DNA of 64,000 nucleotides from Tropicibacter sp. R16_0 (GTDB lineage: Bacteria > Pseudomonadota > Alphaproteobacteria > Rhodobacterales > Rhodobacteraceae), in assembly GCF_017743935.1 (NCBI RefSeq), contig NZ_JAGHRE010000001.1, positions 231,683 through 295,682 on the forward strand, read 5' to 3'. Both the position numbers and the translations under genes were made by a program. Under the pieces are notes generated by a model, which was not told the origin of the DNA, ran no database searches, and saw only the letters and a list, made by a program, of their open reading frames with translations. This document shows positions 42,697 through 50,368 of the stretch, piece after piece (position 1 is the first letter of the stretch; each line of letters opens with the position of its first letter).

Positions 42697-45483
42697 ATGC
42701 TAGACGCAAGCCCAACCAAGACCGTCACCTTCAATCTGAACGGCGAAGATGTCACCGTGCCCGAGGGCTGGACCATCTGGGAAGCCGCCAAGGGCCAGGG
42801 GTTCACCATTCCGCACCTGTGCCACAAGCCACAGCCGGGCTACCGCCCCGACGGCAACTGCCGCGCTTGTATGGTCGAGGTGGAAGGCGAGCGCACGCTG
42901 GTCGCCTCGTGCATCCGCCCTGCGGCGGACGGCATGGTCGTCAAGACCGACAGCGACCGCGCCGAAAAATCGCGCGCCATGGTGATGGAGCTGCTGGTCG
43001 CCGATCAGCCCGAAGAAGCACACGACACCTCCAGCCATTTCTGGGACATGGCCAAGCTGAACGATGTGTCCGAGAGCCGCTTCCCGGCCAAAGAAGCCGA
43101 TAAGATCCCGCTGCTGGATGACAGCCACGTTGCGATGCGCGTCAATCTCGACGCTTGCATCAACTGCAACCTCTGCGTCCGCGCCTGCCGCGAAGTTCAG
43201 GTTAACGATGTGATCGGCATGGCCGGTCGTGGCCATACCGCACAGGTGGTCTTCGACCAGAACGACCCGATGGGCGATTCAACTTGTGTCGCTTGTGGTG
43301 AATGCGTTCAGGCTTGCCCCACCGGCGCGCTGATGCCCGCCACCGTGCTGGACGACCAGCAAAAAGGTGACAGCAAAGACTACGACTCTGAAACGGAAAG
43401 CGTCTGCCCGTTCTGCGGTGTGGGCTGCAAGGTCTCGCTCAAGGTCAAGGACGGCAAGGTCAAATATGTCGAGGGCATCAATGGCCCCGCAAACGAAGGC
43501 CGCCTGTGTGTCAAAGGCCGCTTTGGTTTCGACTACATCCACCACCCGCATCGCCTGACAAAACCGCTGATCCGGCGCGAAGATGCACCGGCCAAGGGGC
43601 TGAACGTCGATCCCGGCGATCTGTCGACCCATTTCCGCGAAGCATCGTGGGAAGAGGCGATGAATCTGGCCGCCAAGGGCCTGATGAAACTGCGCGAAGA
43701 AGATCCGCGCAGCGTTGCGGGCTTTGGGTCGGCGAAATGCACCAATGAAGAGGCTTACCTCTTCCAGAAGTTCATCCGCCAGGGCTTCCGCCACAACAAC
43801 GTCGACCACTGCACCCGTCTGTGCCACGCCTCCTCGGTGGCGGCGCTGATCGAAAATGTGGGCTCGGGCGCTGTGACCGCGACCTTCAACGAGATCGTGA
43901 ATGCGGATGTGGCGATCATCATCGGGTCGAACCCGATCGAAAACCACCCTGTTGCGGCGACCTACTTCAAGCAGTTCGCCAAACGCGGCGGCAAGCTGAT
44001 CGTGATGGATCCGCGCGGCGTTGGCATGCGCAAGTTCGCCGACGAAATGCTGCAGTTCCGCCCCGGCGCGGATGTCTCGATGCTCAACGCGATCATGAAC
44101 GTGATCGTCGAAGAGGAACTCTATGACAGCCAGTACATCCACCGCTGGACAGAAAACTGGGAAGCCGAGAAAGAGCATCTGCGTCAGTTCACACCCGAAG
44201 CGATGGCGCCGATCTGTGGCATCGAGCCTGAGCAGCTGCGCCGCGTTGCGCGTACCTTTGCCAACGCCAAGGCGGGTCTCATCTTCTGGGGCATGGGCGT
44301 CAGCCAGCACATTCACGGCACGGACAATTCGCGCTGCCTGATCTCGCTTGCGCTGATGACCGGCAACGTTGGCAAGCCGGGCGCGGGTCTGCACCCGCTG
44401 CGCGGTCAGAACAACGTGCAGGGTGCCTCGGACGCGGGTCTGATCCCGATGTTCCTGCCGGATTACCAGTCGGTGATGGATGACGATATCCGCGCCAAAT
44501 TCAACAATGTCTGGAACGATGAGCAGGACTTCTCGAACGAGAAGGGCCTGACCGTCACAGAGATCATTGACCAGGCCTATGCGGGCAATATCAAGGGTAT
44601 GTACATTCAGGGCGAGAACCCGGCGATGTCCGACCCAGATGCCGATCACGCACGTGCCGCTCTGGCCAATCTGGATCTGATGATCGTGCAGGACATCTTC
44701 CTGACCGAGACGGCGAACTATGCCGACATCATCCTTCCCGCGTCAGCGCTCTATGAAAAGAACGGCACCGTGTCGAACACCAACCGTCAGGTACAGCGTG
44801 TGCGTCCCGCCGTGTCCCCTCCGGGTGAGGCGCGCGAGGATTGGGCGATCACCGTCGAACTGGGGCAGCGCATCGGGCTGAACTGGGATTACACGGATGT
44901 GTCTCAGGTGTTTGCCGAGATGAAGCAGACCATGGCCTCGCTCGACAACATCACCTGGGAGCGTCTGGAAACCGAGAGTATCACCTATCCGTCGCTGCAT
45001 GAGACCGATCCCGGTCAGGCGATTGTGTTCGGCGATGGCTTCCCACGCGCCGAAGGTCGGGCCAAATTCACACCCGCCAGCGTCATCCCGCCGGATGAGG
45101 CCCCGGATGAGGAATACCCGATGATCGCCACTACGGGCCGTCAGCTGGAGCACTGGCACACTGGGTCGATGACCCGCCGGTCTCTGGTTCTGGATGCGGT
45201 TGAGCCGGAAGCAAACTGCTCGATGAACCCGCGGACGCTGAAACTGATGGGGATCGAACCGGGCGAGATGGTGCGTCTGACCACACGTCGCGGATCCATC
45301 GACATCATGGTGCGCGCAGACCGGGCGATTGCCGAGGATATGGTGTTCATCCCGTTTGCCTATGTCGAGGCGGCGGCGAACATCCTGACCAACCCGGCCA
45401 TCGACCCCTATGGCAAGATCCCCGAGTTCAAATTCTCGGCGATCCGAGTGGAAAAGATCGAAGACGCCATCGCGGCAGAATGA
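42697..45483 (+). CDS. fdsA: NAD-dependent formate dehydrogenase alpha subunit (molybdenum)
   Basis: This 928-residue catalytic subunit oxidises formate to CO2. It has an N-terminal 2Fe-2S domain (C42, C55, C58, C72), two ferredoxin 4Fe-4S motifs (C154-C164 and C197-C207), and the 4Fe-4S Mo/W-bis-MGD domain (C237, C240, C244, C271). The molybdenum ligand is Cys376 (TRLCHASS), so the enzyme uses cysteine, not selenocysteine. The C-terminal molydopterin dinucleotide domain includes GRQLEHWHTGSMTRRS. The usual fdsC and fdsD genes do not follow; they must lie elsewhere. A hairpin with a short T-run closes the operon. It can consume formate from demethylation or ring cleavage. Confidence 0.94.
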   Translation: MLDASPTKTVTFNLNGEDVTVPEGWTIWEAAKGQGFTIPHLCHKPQPGYRPDGNCRACMVEVEGERTLVASCIRPAADGMVVKTDSDRAEKSRAMVMELLVADQPEEAHDTSSHFWDMAKLNDVSESRFPAKEADKIPLLDDSHVAMRVNLDACINCNLCVRACREVQVNDVIGMAGRGHTAQVVFDQNDPMGDSTCVACGECVQACPTGALMPATVLDDQQKGDSKDYDSETESVCPFCGVGCKVSLKVKDGKVKYVEGINGPANEGRLCVKGRFGFDYIHHPHRLTKPLIRREDAPAKGLNVDPGDLSTHFREASWEEAMNLAAKGLMKLREEDPRSVAGFGSAKCTNEEAYLFQKFIRQGFRHNNVDHCTRLCHASSVAALIENVGSGAVTATFNEIVNADVAIIIGSNPIENHPVAATYFKQFAKRGGKLIVMDPRGVGMRKFADEMLQFRPGADVSMLNAIMNVIVEEELYDSQYIHRWTENWEAEKEHLRQFTPEAMAPICGIEPEQLRRVARTFANAKAGLIFWGMGVSQHIHGTDNSRCLISLALMTGNVGKPGAGLHPLRGQNNVQGASDAGLIPMFLPDYQSVMDDDIRAKFNNVWNDEQDFSNEKGLTVTEIIDQAYAGNIKGMYIQGENPAMSDPDADHARAALANLDLMIVQDIFLTETANYADIILPASALYEKNGTVSNTNRQVQRVRPAVSPPGEAREDWAITVELGQRIGLNWDYTDVSQVFAEMKQTMASLDNITWERLETESITYPSLHETDPGQAIVFGDGFPRAEGRAKFTPASVIPPDEAPDEEYPMIATTGRQLEHWHTGSMTRRSLVLDAVEPEANCSMNPRTLKLMGIEPGEMVRLTTRRGSIDIMVRADRAIAEDMVFIPFAYVEAAANILTNPAIDPYGKIPEFKFSAIRVEKIEDAIAAE

Positions 45484-45493
45484 TCCAGAAAAG

Positions 45494-45523
45494 CAGGCGG
45501 CCCATATGGGTCGCCTGTTTCGC
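45494..45523 (+). terminator. Terminator after formate dehydrogenase genes
   Basis: CAGGCG and CCC pair with GGG and CGCCTG around ATAT with one G-T pair, followed by TTTCGCTTTT. It starts 11 bases after the stop codon. Confidence 0.78.
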
Positions 45524-45610
45524 TTTTGGCGATACATATGCGGTTTCGTTGATCTGAAAGCCGCATCCTGTCTATAGTTCTCTGGTATCGTTATGAAACT
45601 GGAGGCTTGT

Positions 45611-45949
45611 ATGAACAGTTCCCTTTCTGACGAGGCTCTGGCGCGGCTTCCCTTTTGGGTGACCCCGCCTGGAGAAACCGACGGATTTCTGATCGTCGTC
45701 GGGGTGCTGCTTGTGGTCATCCTGCTTGGCTTTGGTGCGCTCTATTTCACGATACAAGCCATTCCCGACCGTATGGCCGCGGGTGCGCATAAGGTGCAGA
45801 TGCAGCTGGTGGGCGTGCTGGGGTTGATTTCGCTGTTCACGTTGAACAACGCCTTTTGGATCGCGGCCATCCTGATCGCGGCTGTCCCGTTGCACGAAGT
45901 TTTCCCGTCCTACATCCATCGCCCCCAAGCGGAGGGCGACGATGCTTGA
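45611..45949 (+). CDS. DUF3302 inner-membrane protein (YiaW-like)
   Basis: This 112-residue protein has hydrophobic segments at about residues 22-45 (FLIVVGVLLVVILLGFGALYF) and 66-95 (GVLGLISLFTLNNAFWIAAILIAAVP). It fits DUF3302, represented by E. coli YiaW. The ATG at 45611 is chosen because CTGGAGG lies five bases upstream; an ATG six codons earlier overlaps that site. The gene overlaps the HlyD-like gene by 8 bp, the same partner order known for yiaW-yiaV, so the two probably form one membrane unit. Confidence 0.82.
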   Translation: MNSSLSDEALARLPFWVTPPGETDGFLIVVGVLLVVILLGFGALYFTIQAIPDRMAAGAHKVQMQLVGVLGLISLFTLNNAFWIAAILIAAVPLHEVFPSYIHRPQAEGDDA

Positions 45950-47168
45950 GCTCATTTTCTCGGCCCTGATCACGATCGTGCCCGATTACCTCTATCGCCA
46001 CTACAAGCAGGGAAAGCGATGGGGGCATGAAATCACGCTGTTCAATGTCTGGTATGAACTGCGTTGGGGCCTGACGGCTTGTGCCATTTTGGCGGTGACG
46101 CTTCTGACCATCATCTTTTACTTCCATCCCTCGACGCACAATGTCTCGGCTGCATTCCGGACAGTCACGGTTCTGTCGGACCGCGCAGGCCGTGTGGCCG
46201 AGGTCTATGTGCAAAACAATGACCGCCTGAAGGCGGGCGATCCGATTTTTCGTCTGGACACCACCCGGCAGGAGGCGGCGGTTGAAACCGCGCGCCGCCG
46301 GATCGCCGAGGTGGACGCGGCACTTGGCGTTGTCACAACGGATATCGCTGCGGCCGAGGCGCGGCTGGAAGCGGCCACTGCCGATCTGAACCAGGCGCGG
46401 GATGATCTGAGCCGGCGCCAATCCCTGGCGGACAGGAACAACGCGACGGTGAGTGAGCAGGAGTTGGAGCGGTTGGAGACCGCTGTGGCCCGCGCCCAAA
46501 GTCAGCAAGCAACGGCCATCGCTGCGCTGGATGGGGCCAAATTGCGCCAGTCAACTCTGCTGCCTGCGCAGCGCGAAACCGCGCGGGCAGCGCTGCAAGA
46601 AGCCGAGGCCGAAATCGCGAAATCCACTGTCTTTGCCGAGGTGGACGGAACCGTGAAGCAATTTCTGCTGAAGCCGGGCGACATCGTGAATCCGATCCTG
46701 CGCCCCGCTGGTGTTCTGGTGCCAGACGTGACGGGGCAGGGGCGGTTTGTGGCGGCCTTTGGTCAGATCTCGGCCAGCGTGGTGAAACCGGGGATGCTGG
46801 TTGAAATCACCTGTGCTTCGAAACCTCTGGCGATTATCCCGATGGTGGTAGATGAAGTGCAAAATGCCATTGCCGCGGGTCAGTTCAGACCTGGGGATGC
46901 GCTGTTGGATCAGCAGGATCGCCGCCGCCCCGGTACCGTGACTGTTTTTCTCGCGCCGATCTTTCCCAAGCATCTGGAAGCCATCCCACCCGGCAGCGCT
47001 TGCGTCGGTGTCGCCTATACCAGCCGCGCCAAAGAGATCGAAGCAGGCGAGATCGCCGGGTTTTCGGCCTTCATCGCGCGCATCGTGGATGGGATGGGCA
47101 TTGCCAATGCCATCGTCCTGCGGGGGCAGGCCATCCTTTTGCCCGTGAAAGCCCTGGTCTTTTCATGA
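45942..47168 (+). CDS. HlyD/EmrA-type membrane fusion protein (YiaV-like)
   Basis: This 408-residue protein has an N-terminal membrane anchor (LTACAILAVTLLTIIFYFH, about residues 43-61). A first half of the lipoyl domain follows (VLSDRAGRVAEVYVQNNDRLKAGDPIFRLD), then a long coiled coil (about 105-215, Ala-, Glu- and Gln-rich), and the second half (STVFAEVDGTVKQFLLKPGDIV). This is the layout of periplasmic adaptor proteins of efflux systems. No inner-membrane pump gene lies next to it; the DUF3302 protein is its only partner here. Transport substrates of YiaV-type pairs are not established. Confidence 0.9.
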   Translation: MLELIFSALITIVPDYLYRHYKQGKRWGHEITLFNVWYELRWGLTACAILAVTLLTIIFYFHPSTHNVSAAFRTVTVLSDRAGRVAEVYVQNNDRLKAGDPIFRLDTTRQEAAVETARRRIAEVDAALGVVTTDIAAAEARLEAATADLNQARDDLSRRQSLADRNNATVSEQELERLETAVARAQSQQATAIAALDGAKLRQSTLLPAQRETARAALQEAEAEIAKSTVFAEVDGTVKQFLLKPGDIVNPILRPAGVLVPDVTGQGRFVAAFGQISASVVKPGMLVEITCASKPLAIIPMVVDEVQNAIAAGQFRPGDALLDQQDRRRPGTVTVFLAPIFPKHLEAIPPGSACVGVAYTSRAKEIEAGEIAGFSAFIARIVDGMGIANAIVLRGQAILLPVKALVFS

Positions 47169-47203
47169 GGTTGAACGGGTGGCCGGGCCTCCGATCTTTT
47201 GAC

Positions 47204-47635
47204 CTAACGTTCGCGTAGCCTGCTGATTACACGCCGCATGACATTCATGAATATTTCAAGCTCGTGCTGGGGGATGTCCTTTAGCGCCCTTGCGTTCACA
47301 TCAAGTGCGACCTCATACGCTTTTTCCCGAATGACTGCAGCTTTGTCCGTCAGCCAGATCAATTGAACACGAGCATCCTTTTGGCTTTTGGTGCGCTTGA
47401 TCAGCCCGTCCCGTTCCATCCGGTTGAGCGTATTGGCGAGCGTCGCTTGCTCGACATCAATGTTTTCAAGCAGTTGCTTTTGTGAAACGCCGTCTTTCTG
47501 CCAAAGCTCAAGCAGGATCGGGAACTGCCCCACGACGATTCCAAGCGGTGCGATCCCAAGTTGCAGCTCCCGCGCAAACAGGCGCGCCACGTGATTGATC
47601 AGATAGCCTGCCGAGTCTTGTTTATCAAAATGCAT
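47204..47635 (-). CDS. MarR-family transcriptional regulator
   Basis: This 143-residue protein is a winged-helix MarR repressor. The recognition part reads VSQKQLLENIDVEQATLANTLN near residues 50-71, followed by RMERDGLIKRTKSQKDARVQ, which includes the wing with the DxR motif. It is divergent from a small monooxygenase gene. The 74-base gap contains two dyads arranged as one large inverted repeat, a clear candidate for autoregulation and control of the divergent genes. Confidence 0.92.
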   Translation of the reverse strand: MHFDKQDSAGYLINHVARLFARELQLGIAPLGIVVGQFPILLELWQKDGVSQKQLLENIDVEQATLANTLNRMERDGLIKRTKSQKDARVQLIWLTDKAAVIREKAYEVALDVNARALKDIPQHELEIFMNVMRRVISRLRER

Positions 47636-47650
47636 GCTGGAAATTATCTC

Positions 47651-47692
47651 TTGAATAGCAAGCTATGCAATAATATATAGCTTGCTATTCAA
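47651..47692. promoter_or_regulatory. Double MarR-type operator with embedded promoter
   Basis: TTGAATAGCAAGCTAT (47651-47666) and ATAGCTTGCTATTCAA (47677-47692) are exact inverted copies with a 10-base centre. Each arm holds an inner dyad, ATAGC-AA-GCTAT (47655-47666) and ATAGC-TT-GCTAT (47677-47688), as expected for a MarR dimer site. TTGAAT (47651-47656), 17 bases, then TATATA (47674-47679) could be the plus-strand promoter, so bound repressor would cover both boxes. Confidence 0.85.
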
Positions 47693-47709
47693 ATGAGAAA
47701 GGAAGCGTT

Positions 47710-48078
47710 ATGTCCCGTTTTGAAGAGTTGGATGATGTTGTGACCCTCGCGGATCAGATGGAAACGGATGAAGGGCCAATTATCCTGATCAATCTGTTCA
47801 CCGTGGATGCATCCGAAGAAGAGGCCTTGCTCAAGGCCTGGGCGCACGATGCAGATTTCATGAAAGCGCAGCCGGGATACATTTCGACCCAGTTGCATCA
47901 GGGCATTGCTGGCAGCTCGACGTTCATGAATTACGCCGTGTGGCAGGACGTCAAAAGCTTTCGGAACGCCTTCTGCCACCCGGAATTTCAGCGGCGCATT
48001 GCTGACTACCCGCCAAGTGCGAAAGCGCGCCCGCACCTGGTGCGCAAACTGTCCATTGAAAACCATTGCGTCGCATAA
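47710..48078 (+). CDS. Antibiotic biosynthesis monooxygenase (ABM) domain protein
   Basis: This 122-residue protein resembles the dimeric ferredoxin-like ABM fold: IILINLFTVDASEEEALLKAW near residues 23-43, FMKAQPGYISTQLHQGI, and NYAVWQDVKSFRNAF with the FxxxF-type closing helix. Members oxidise quinols or degrade haem without a bound cofactor, or have structural roles. An AAAGGAAGC site precedes the ATG. It is controlled by the divergent MarR operator and co-transcribed with the next membrane protein. A role in handling a toxic phenol or quinone is plausible but unproven. Confidence 0.82.
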   Translation: MSRFEELDDVVTLADQMETDEGPIILINLFTVDASEEEALLKAWAHDADFMKAQPGYISTQLHQGIAGSSTFMNYAVWQDVKSFRNAFCHPEFQRRIADYPPSAKARPHLVRKLSIENHCVA

Positions 48079-48099
48079 GACAAAACCGGGAGCAGCCAC

Positions 48100-48555
48100 A
48101 TGTTGAAAGCCATCCACCCCATCGCCGGCGTCATAGGCTTTTTGACGATCCTGACGTTTTGGACAACTACCGTTTACAGCGAATTGTTTGGCACGCCACA
48201 GATGATCGTTGCGGTCAAGGCTATGGTCTTAAACGGTCTCTTTCTCCTGATCCCGTCCATGGCCGTGGTTGGTGCCAGCGGAATGGCAATGGGTCGTCGT
48301 CGCAAAGATGCGCCTGCCTTGGCCAAGAAAAGACGGATGCCGATCATTGCGGCCAACGGGTTGTTGGTTCTGGTTCCGGCGGCTGTTTTTCTCAGCAACA
48401 AGGCCAGTGCTGGCGCATTTGATACCGGGTTCTACGTCGTGCAGGCCATCGAGTTGATTGCAGGCGCAACCAATTTGTTCCTGATGGGGCTAAGCATACG
48501 GGACGGTCGCGCCATGACGGCTCGCAAGCGGATGGCTGCAAAGAAATCGAAGTGA
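48100..48555 (+). CDS. Four-helix membrane protein of unknown function
   Basis: This 151-residue protein has four hydrophobic segments: IAGVIGFLTILTFWTTTVYSEL (about 8-28), AMVLNGLFLLIPSMAVVGASG (about 41-61), IIAANGLLVLVPAAVFLSN (about 82-100) and a final one near 115-132, with a basic tail (ARKRMAAKKSK). I do not recognise a family. It lies 21 bases after the ABM gene with a CGGGAG site and is presumably under the same MarR control, perhaps as an exporter or a quinone- or haem-linked membrane protein. Confidence 0.78.
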   Translation: MLKAIHPIAGVIGFLTILTFWTTTVYSELFGTPQMIVAVKAMVLNGLFLLIPSMAVVGASGMAMGRRRKDAPALAKKRRMPIIAANGLLVLVPAAVFLSNKASAGAFDTGFYVVQAIELIAGATNLFLMGLSIRDGRAMTARKRMAAKKSK

Positions 48556-48562
48556 CCCGTCC

Positions 48563-49315
48563 CTAGCTCACCCAGCTTTGGGTTTGTGCGGCCTTCTCTT
48601 TGAGCCACAGAACATCAAAGCCCGCGATGACCCGGTAACCGCGGGCAATCAACCCCTTGGCCTGGTCTTGGTTCAACGCGGCATTGCCAAGAGGGATGCC
48701 CGCTGCGTTGGCGGCAGTCTCGACGCGCGCGAGAGCTTCGACCACCTCGGGGTGTTCGAACTGCCCCATGTGACCCAGATCGGTGGACAGGTCGAACAGG
48801 GCGGGCACCAACAGGTCGATGCCCGGCACGGCGCAAATCTCTTCGATGTTCTCAACCGCGTCGCGGGTTTCGACCAGCAGGCAACAGACCAGTTGACCCT
48901 CCATTTTTGATGGATACTCGGGCAGGGTGGTTTGCCAGCGGGAATGGGCGATGAAGGGCCCGAACCCTCGATTGCCGTTGGGCGGATAGCGCATCGCGGC
49001 CACGGCGCGCTCGGCGTCTTGGGCCGTGCGCACGAGTGGAAAGACCAACCCTTCGGCCCCCAGATCCAGCATGCGTTTGGCCTGTGCCGTGTCAATTTCG
49101 GGCAGGCGGACCAATGGCGCGCAATCGGTGCCCTGAGTGGCTGCGATCATCGCGTGGGCAGTGCCATGGTCGATGGCGCCGTGCTCCATGTCGATGATCA
49201 CCCCATCAGACCCTGCCGCCGCCATCGCTTGGGTGACCACCGCTGACGGGATTGTCGCGATGTTCATCGTCATGCAATCAGTTGTGGTTTTCAGCTTTTC
49301 CTTGAAACGTGTCAT
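48563..49315 (-). CDS. HpcH/HpaI aldolase / citrate lyase family protein
   Basis: This 250-residue class II aldolase contains GVIIDMEHGAIDHGTAHAMI near residues 38-57, LDLGAEGLVFPLVRTAQDAE near 83-102, YPPNGNRGFGP, and LVETRDAVENIEEI with the metal-binding Glu and VPALFDLSTDLG with the second acidic ligand. Relatives cleave 2-keto-3-deoxy acids or 4-hydroxy-2-ketoheptanedioate to pyruvate and an aldehyde. It ends the minus-strand series with the crotonase and acyl-CoA dehydrogenase, although a 223-base gap separates it from them. The exact substrate is unknown. Confidence 0.88.
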   Translation of the reverse strand: MTRFKEKLKTTTDCMTMNIATIPSAVVTQAMAAAGSDGVIIDMEHGAIDHGTAHAMIAATQGTDCAPLVRLPEIDTAQAKRMLDLGAEGLVFPLVRTAQDAERAVAAMRYPPNGNRGFGPFIAHSRWQTTLPEYPSKMEGQLVCCLLVETRDAVENIEEICAVPGIDLLVPALFDLSTDLGHMGQFEHPEVVEALARVETAANAAGIPLGNAALNQDQAKGLIARGYRVIAGFDVLWLKEKAAQTQSWVS

Positions 49316-49538
49316 TCAAACTCCTCCGACCAATTCGAAGCAGCTTAGCACAACGAAATACAAACCCATCGGTTTGTGGAACAGGGGATGCCCTTGCGGT
49401 GGCATGGTTCACATCGGCTCAAACCGACGAACCACTGATGGCTTGAGGGGGCGTATTGCCCCCGGTCTGGATCCAACTGATCCCGCAATGGATCAAGACA
49501 GGGAGCTTTTCAAGGCGCGCTTTCACGCGCGACCAGGT

Positions 49539-50348
49539 TTAGCTGTTGGGACGCACGCGTGCGGCTGTCTTGTTGGCAAACGCTTCCAGGCGGGCGCGAG
49601 CATCGGGTTGGGTGTTGACGATCCCGCCCACGAAAGCTTCGGCATAGGCTGCATCCATACCGGACATGTTGTTCATGTGGCTGACCGCAGAGCAGATGGC
49701 AAAGTTTGTCAGGGGCAGGTTTTGGGCAACTTTGGTGGCCAGTTCCATCGCCTTGTCAAAACTGCCCCCGTCTTCGGTGATGTACTGAGCCAGTCCCAGA
49801 TCGACGGCGTCCTGTCCTTGATACACACGTCCCGTCAGGATCATGTCGATCATGCGGTATTTCCCGATCATGTCCGACACCCGGATTGTCGCTCCGCCGC
49901 CGGTGAAAATGCCTCGCTGCCCTTCGGGAAGTGCAAAATAGGTGCCCGGGTCGATCACGCGAACATGGGCGGCACTGGCCAGTTCCAGGCCGCCGCCGAC
50001 CACTGCCCCTTTCAGCGCGGCAATGATTGGTACGCCCCCGTATTCCATCTTGTTGAAGGCTTCGTGCCAACGCAGGCAAACATGCATGAAGTCATCCGGG
50101 CTGCGATCTGCCTTCCAGTGTTCGACCAGATCAAGGCCCGCGCAAAAATGGTCGCCCGCACCGGTCAACACAACGGCCCTGACCCCGGCAAGGCGCGCAC
50201 CGCTGAAAAAGCGGATCAGCTCTTCGATGGTGGCCACGTCCAATGCATTGCGCTTTGAAGGCCGGTTCAGGGTAACCACATAGAGGCCATGCTCGCCCTC
50301 GGAGATCGAGAGGTTTTCATAGGTATCGGGGTTTACAACGTCATTCAC
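49539..50348 (-). CDS. Crotonase / enoyl-CoA hydratase family protein
   Basis: This 269-residue protein has [20 protein letters not shown] near residues 21-40, the oxyanion-hole segments [15 protein letters not shown] and [18 protein letters not shown], and [20 protein letters not shown] at the usual catalytic-Glu region. Gly-Ile-Phe-Thr stands where many hydratases have a catalytic Glu, so it may be an isomerase, hydrolase or decarboxylase rather than a hydratase. The start is GTG at 50346-50348 with AAAGGACC upstream. It lies 20 bases downstream of the acyl-CoA dehydrogenase gene. Confidence 0.87.
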   Translation of the reverse strand: MNDVVNPDTYENLSISEGEHGLYVVTLNRPSKRNALDVATIEELIRFFSGARLAGVRAVVLTGAGDHFCAGLDLVEHWKADRSPDDFMHVCLRWHEAFNKMEYGGVPIIAALKGAVVGGGLELASAAHVRVIDPGTYFALPEGQRGIFTGGGATIRVSDMIGKYRMIDMILTGRVYQGQDAVDLGLAQYITEDGGSFDKAMELATKVAQNLPLTNFAICSAVSHMNNMSGMDAAYAEAFVGGIVNTQPDARARLEAFANKTAARVRPNS

Positions 50349-50368
50349 GGTTCAGGTCCTTTCAAGGA

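Noticed and set aside
43279-44649. Open frame of 456 codons on the minus strand
   Set aside because: Antisense to the formate dehydrogenase alpha subunit, which shows all cofactor ligands.
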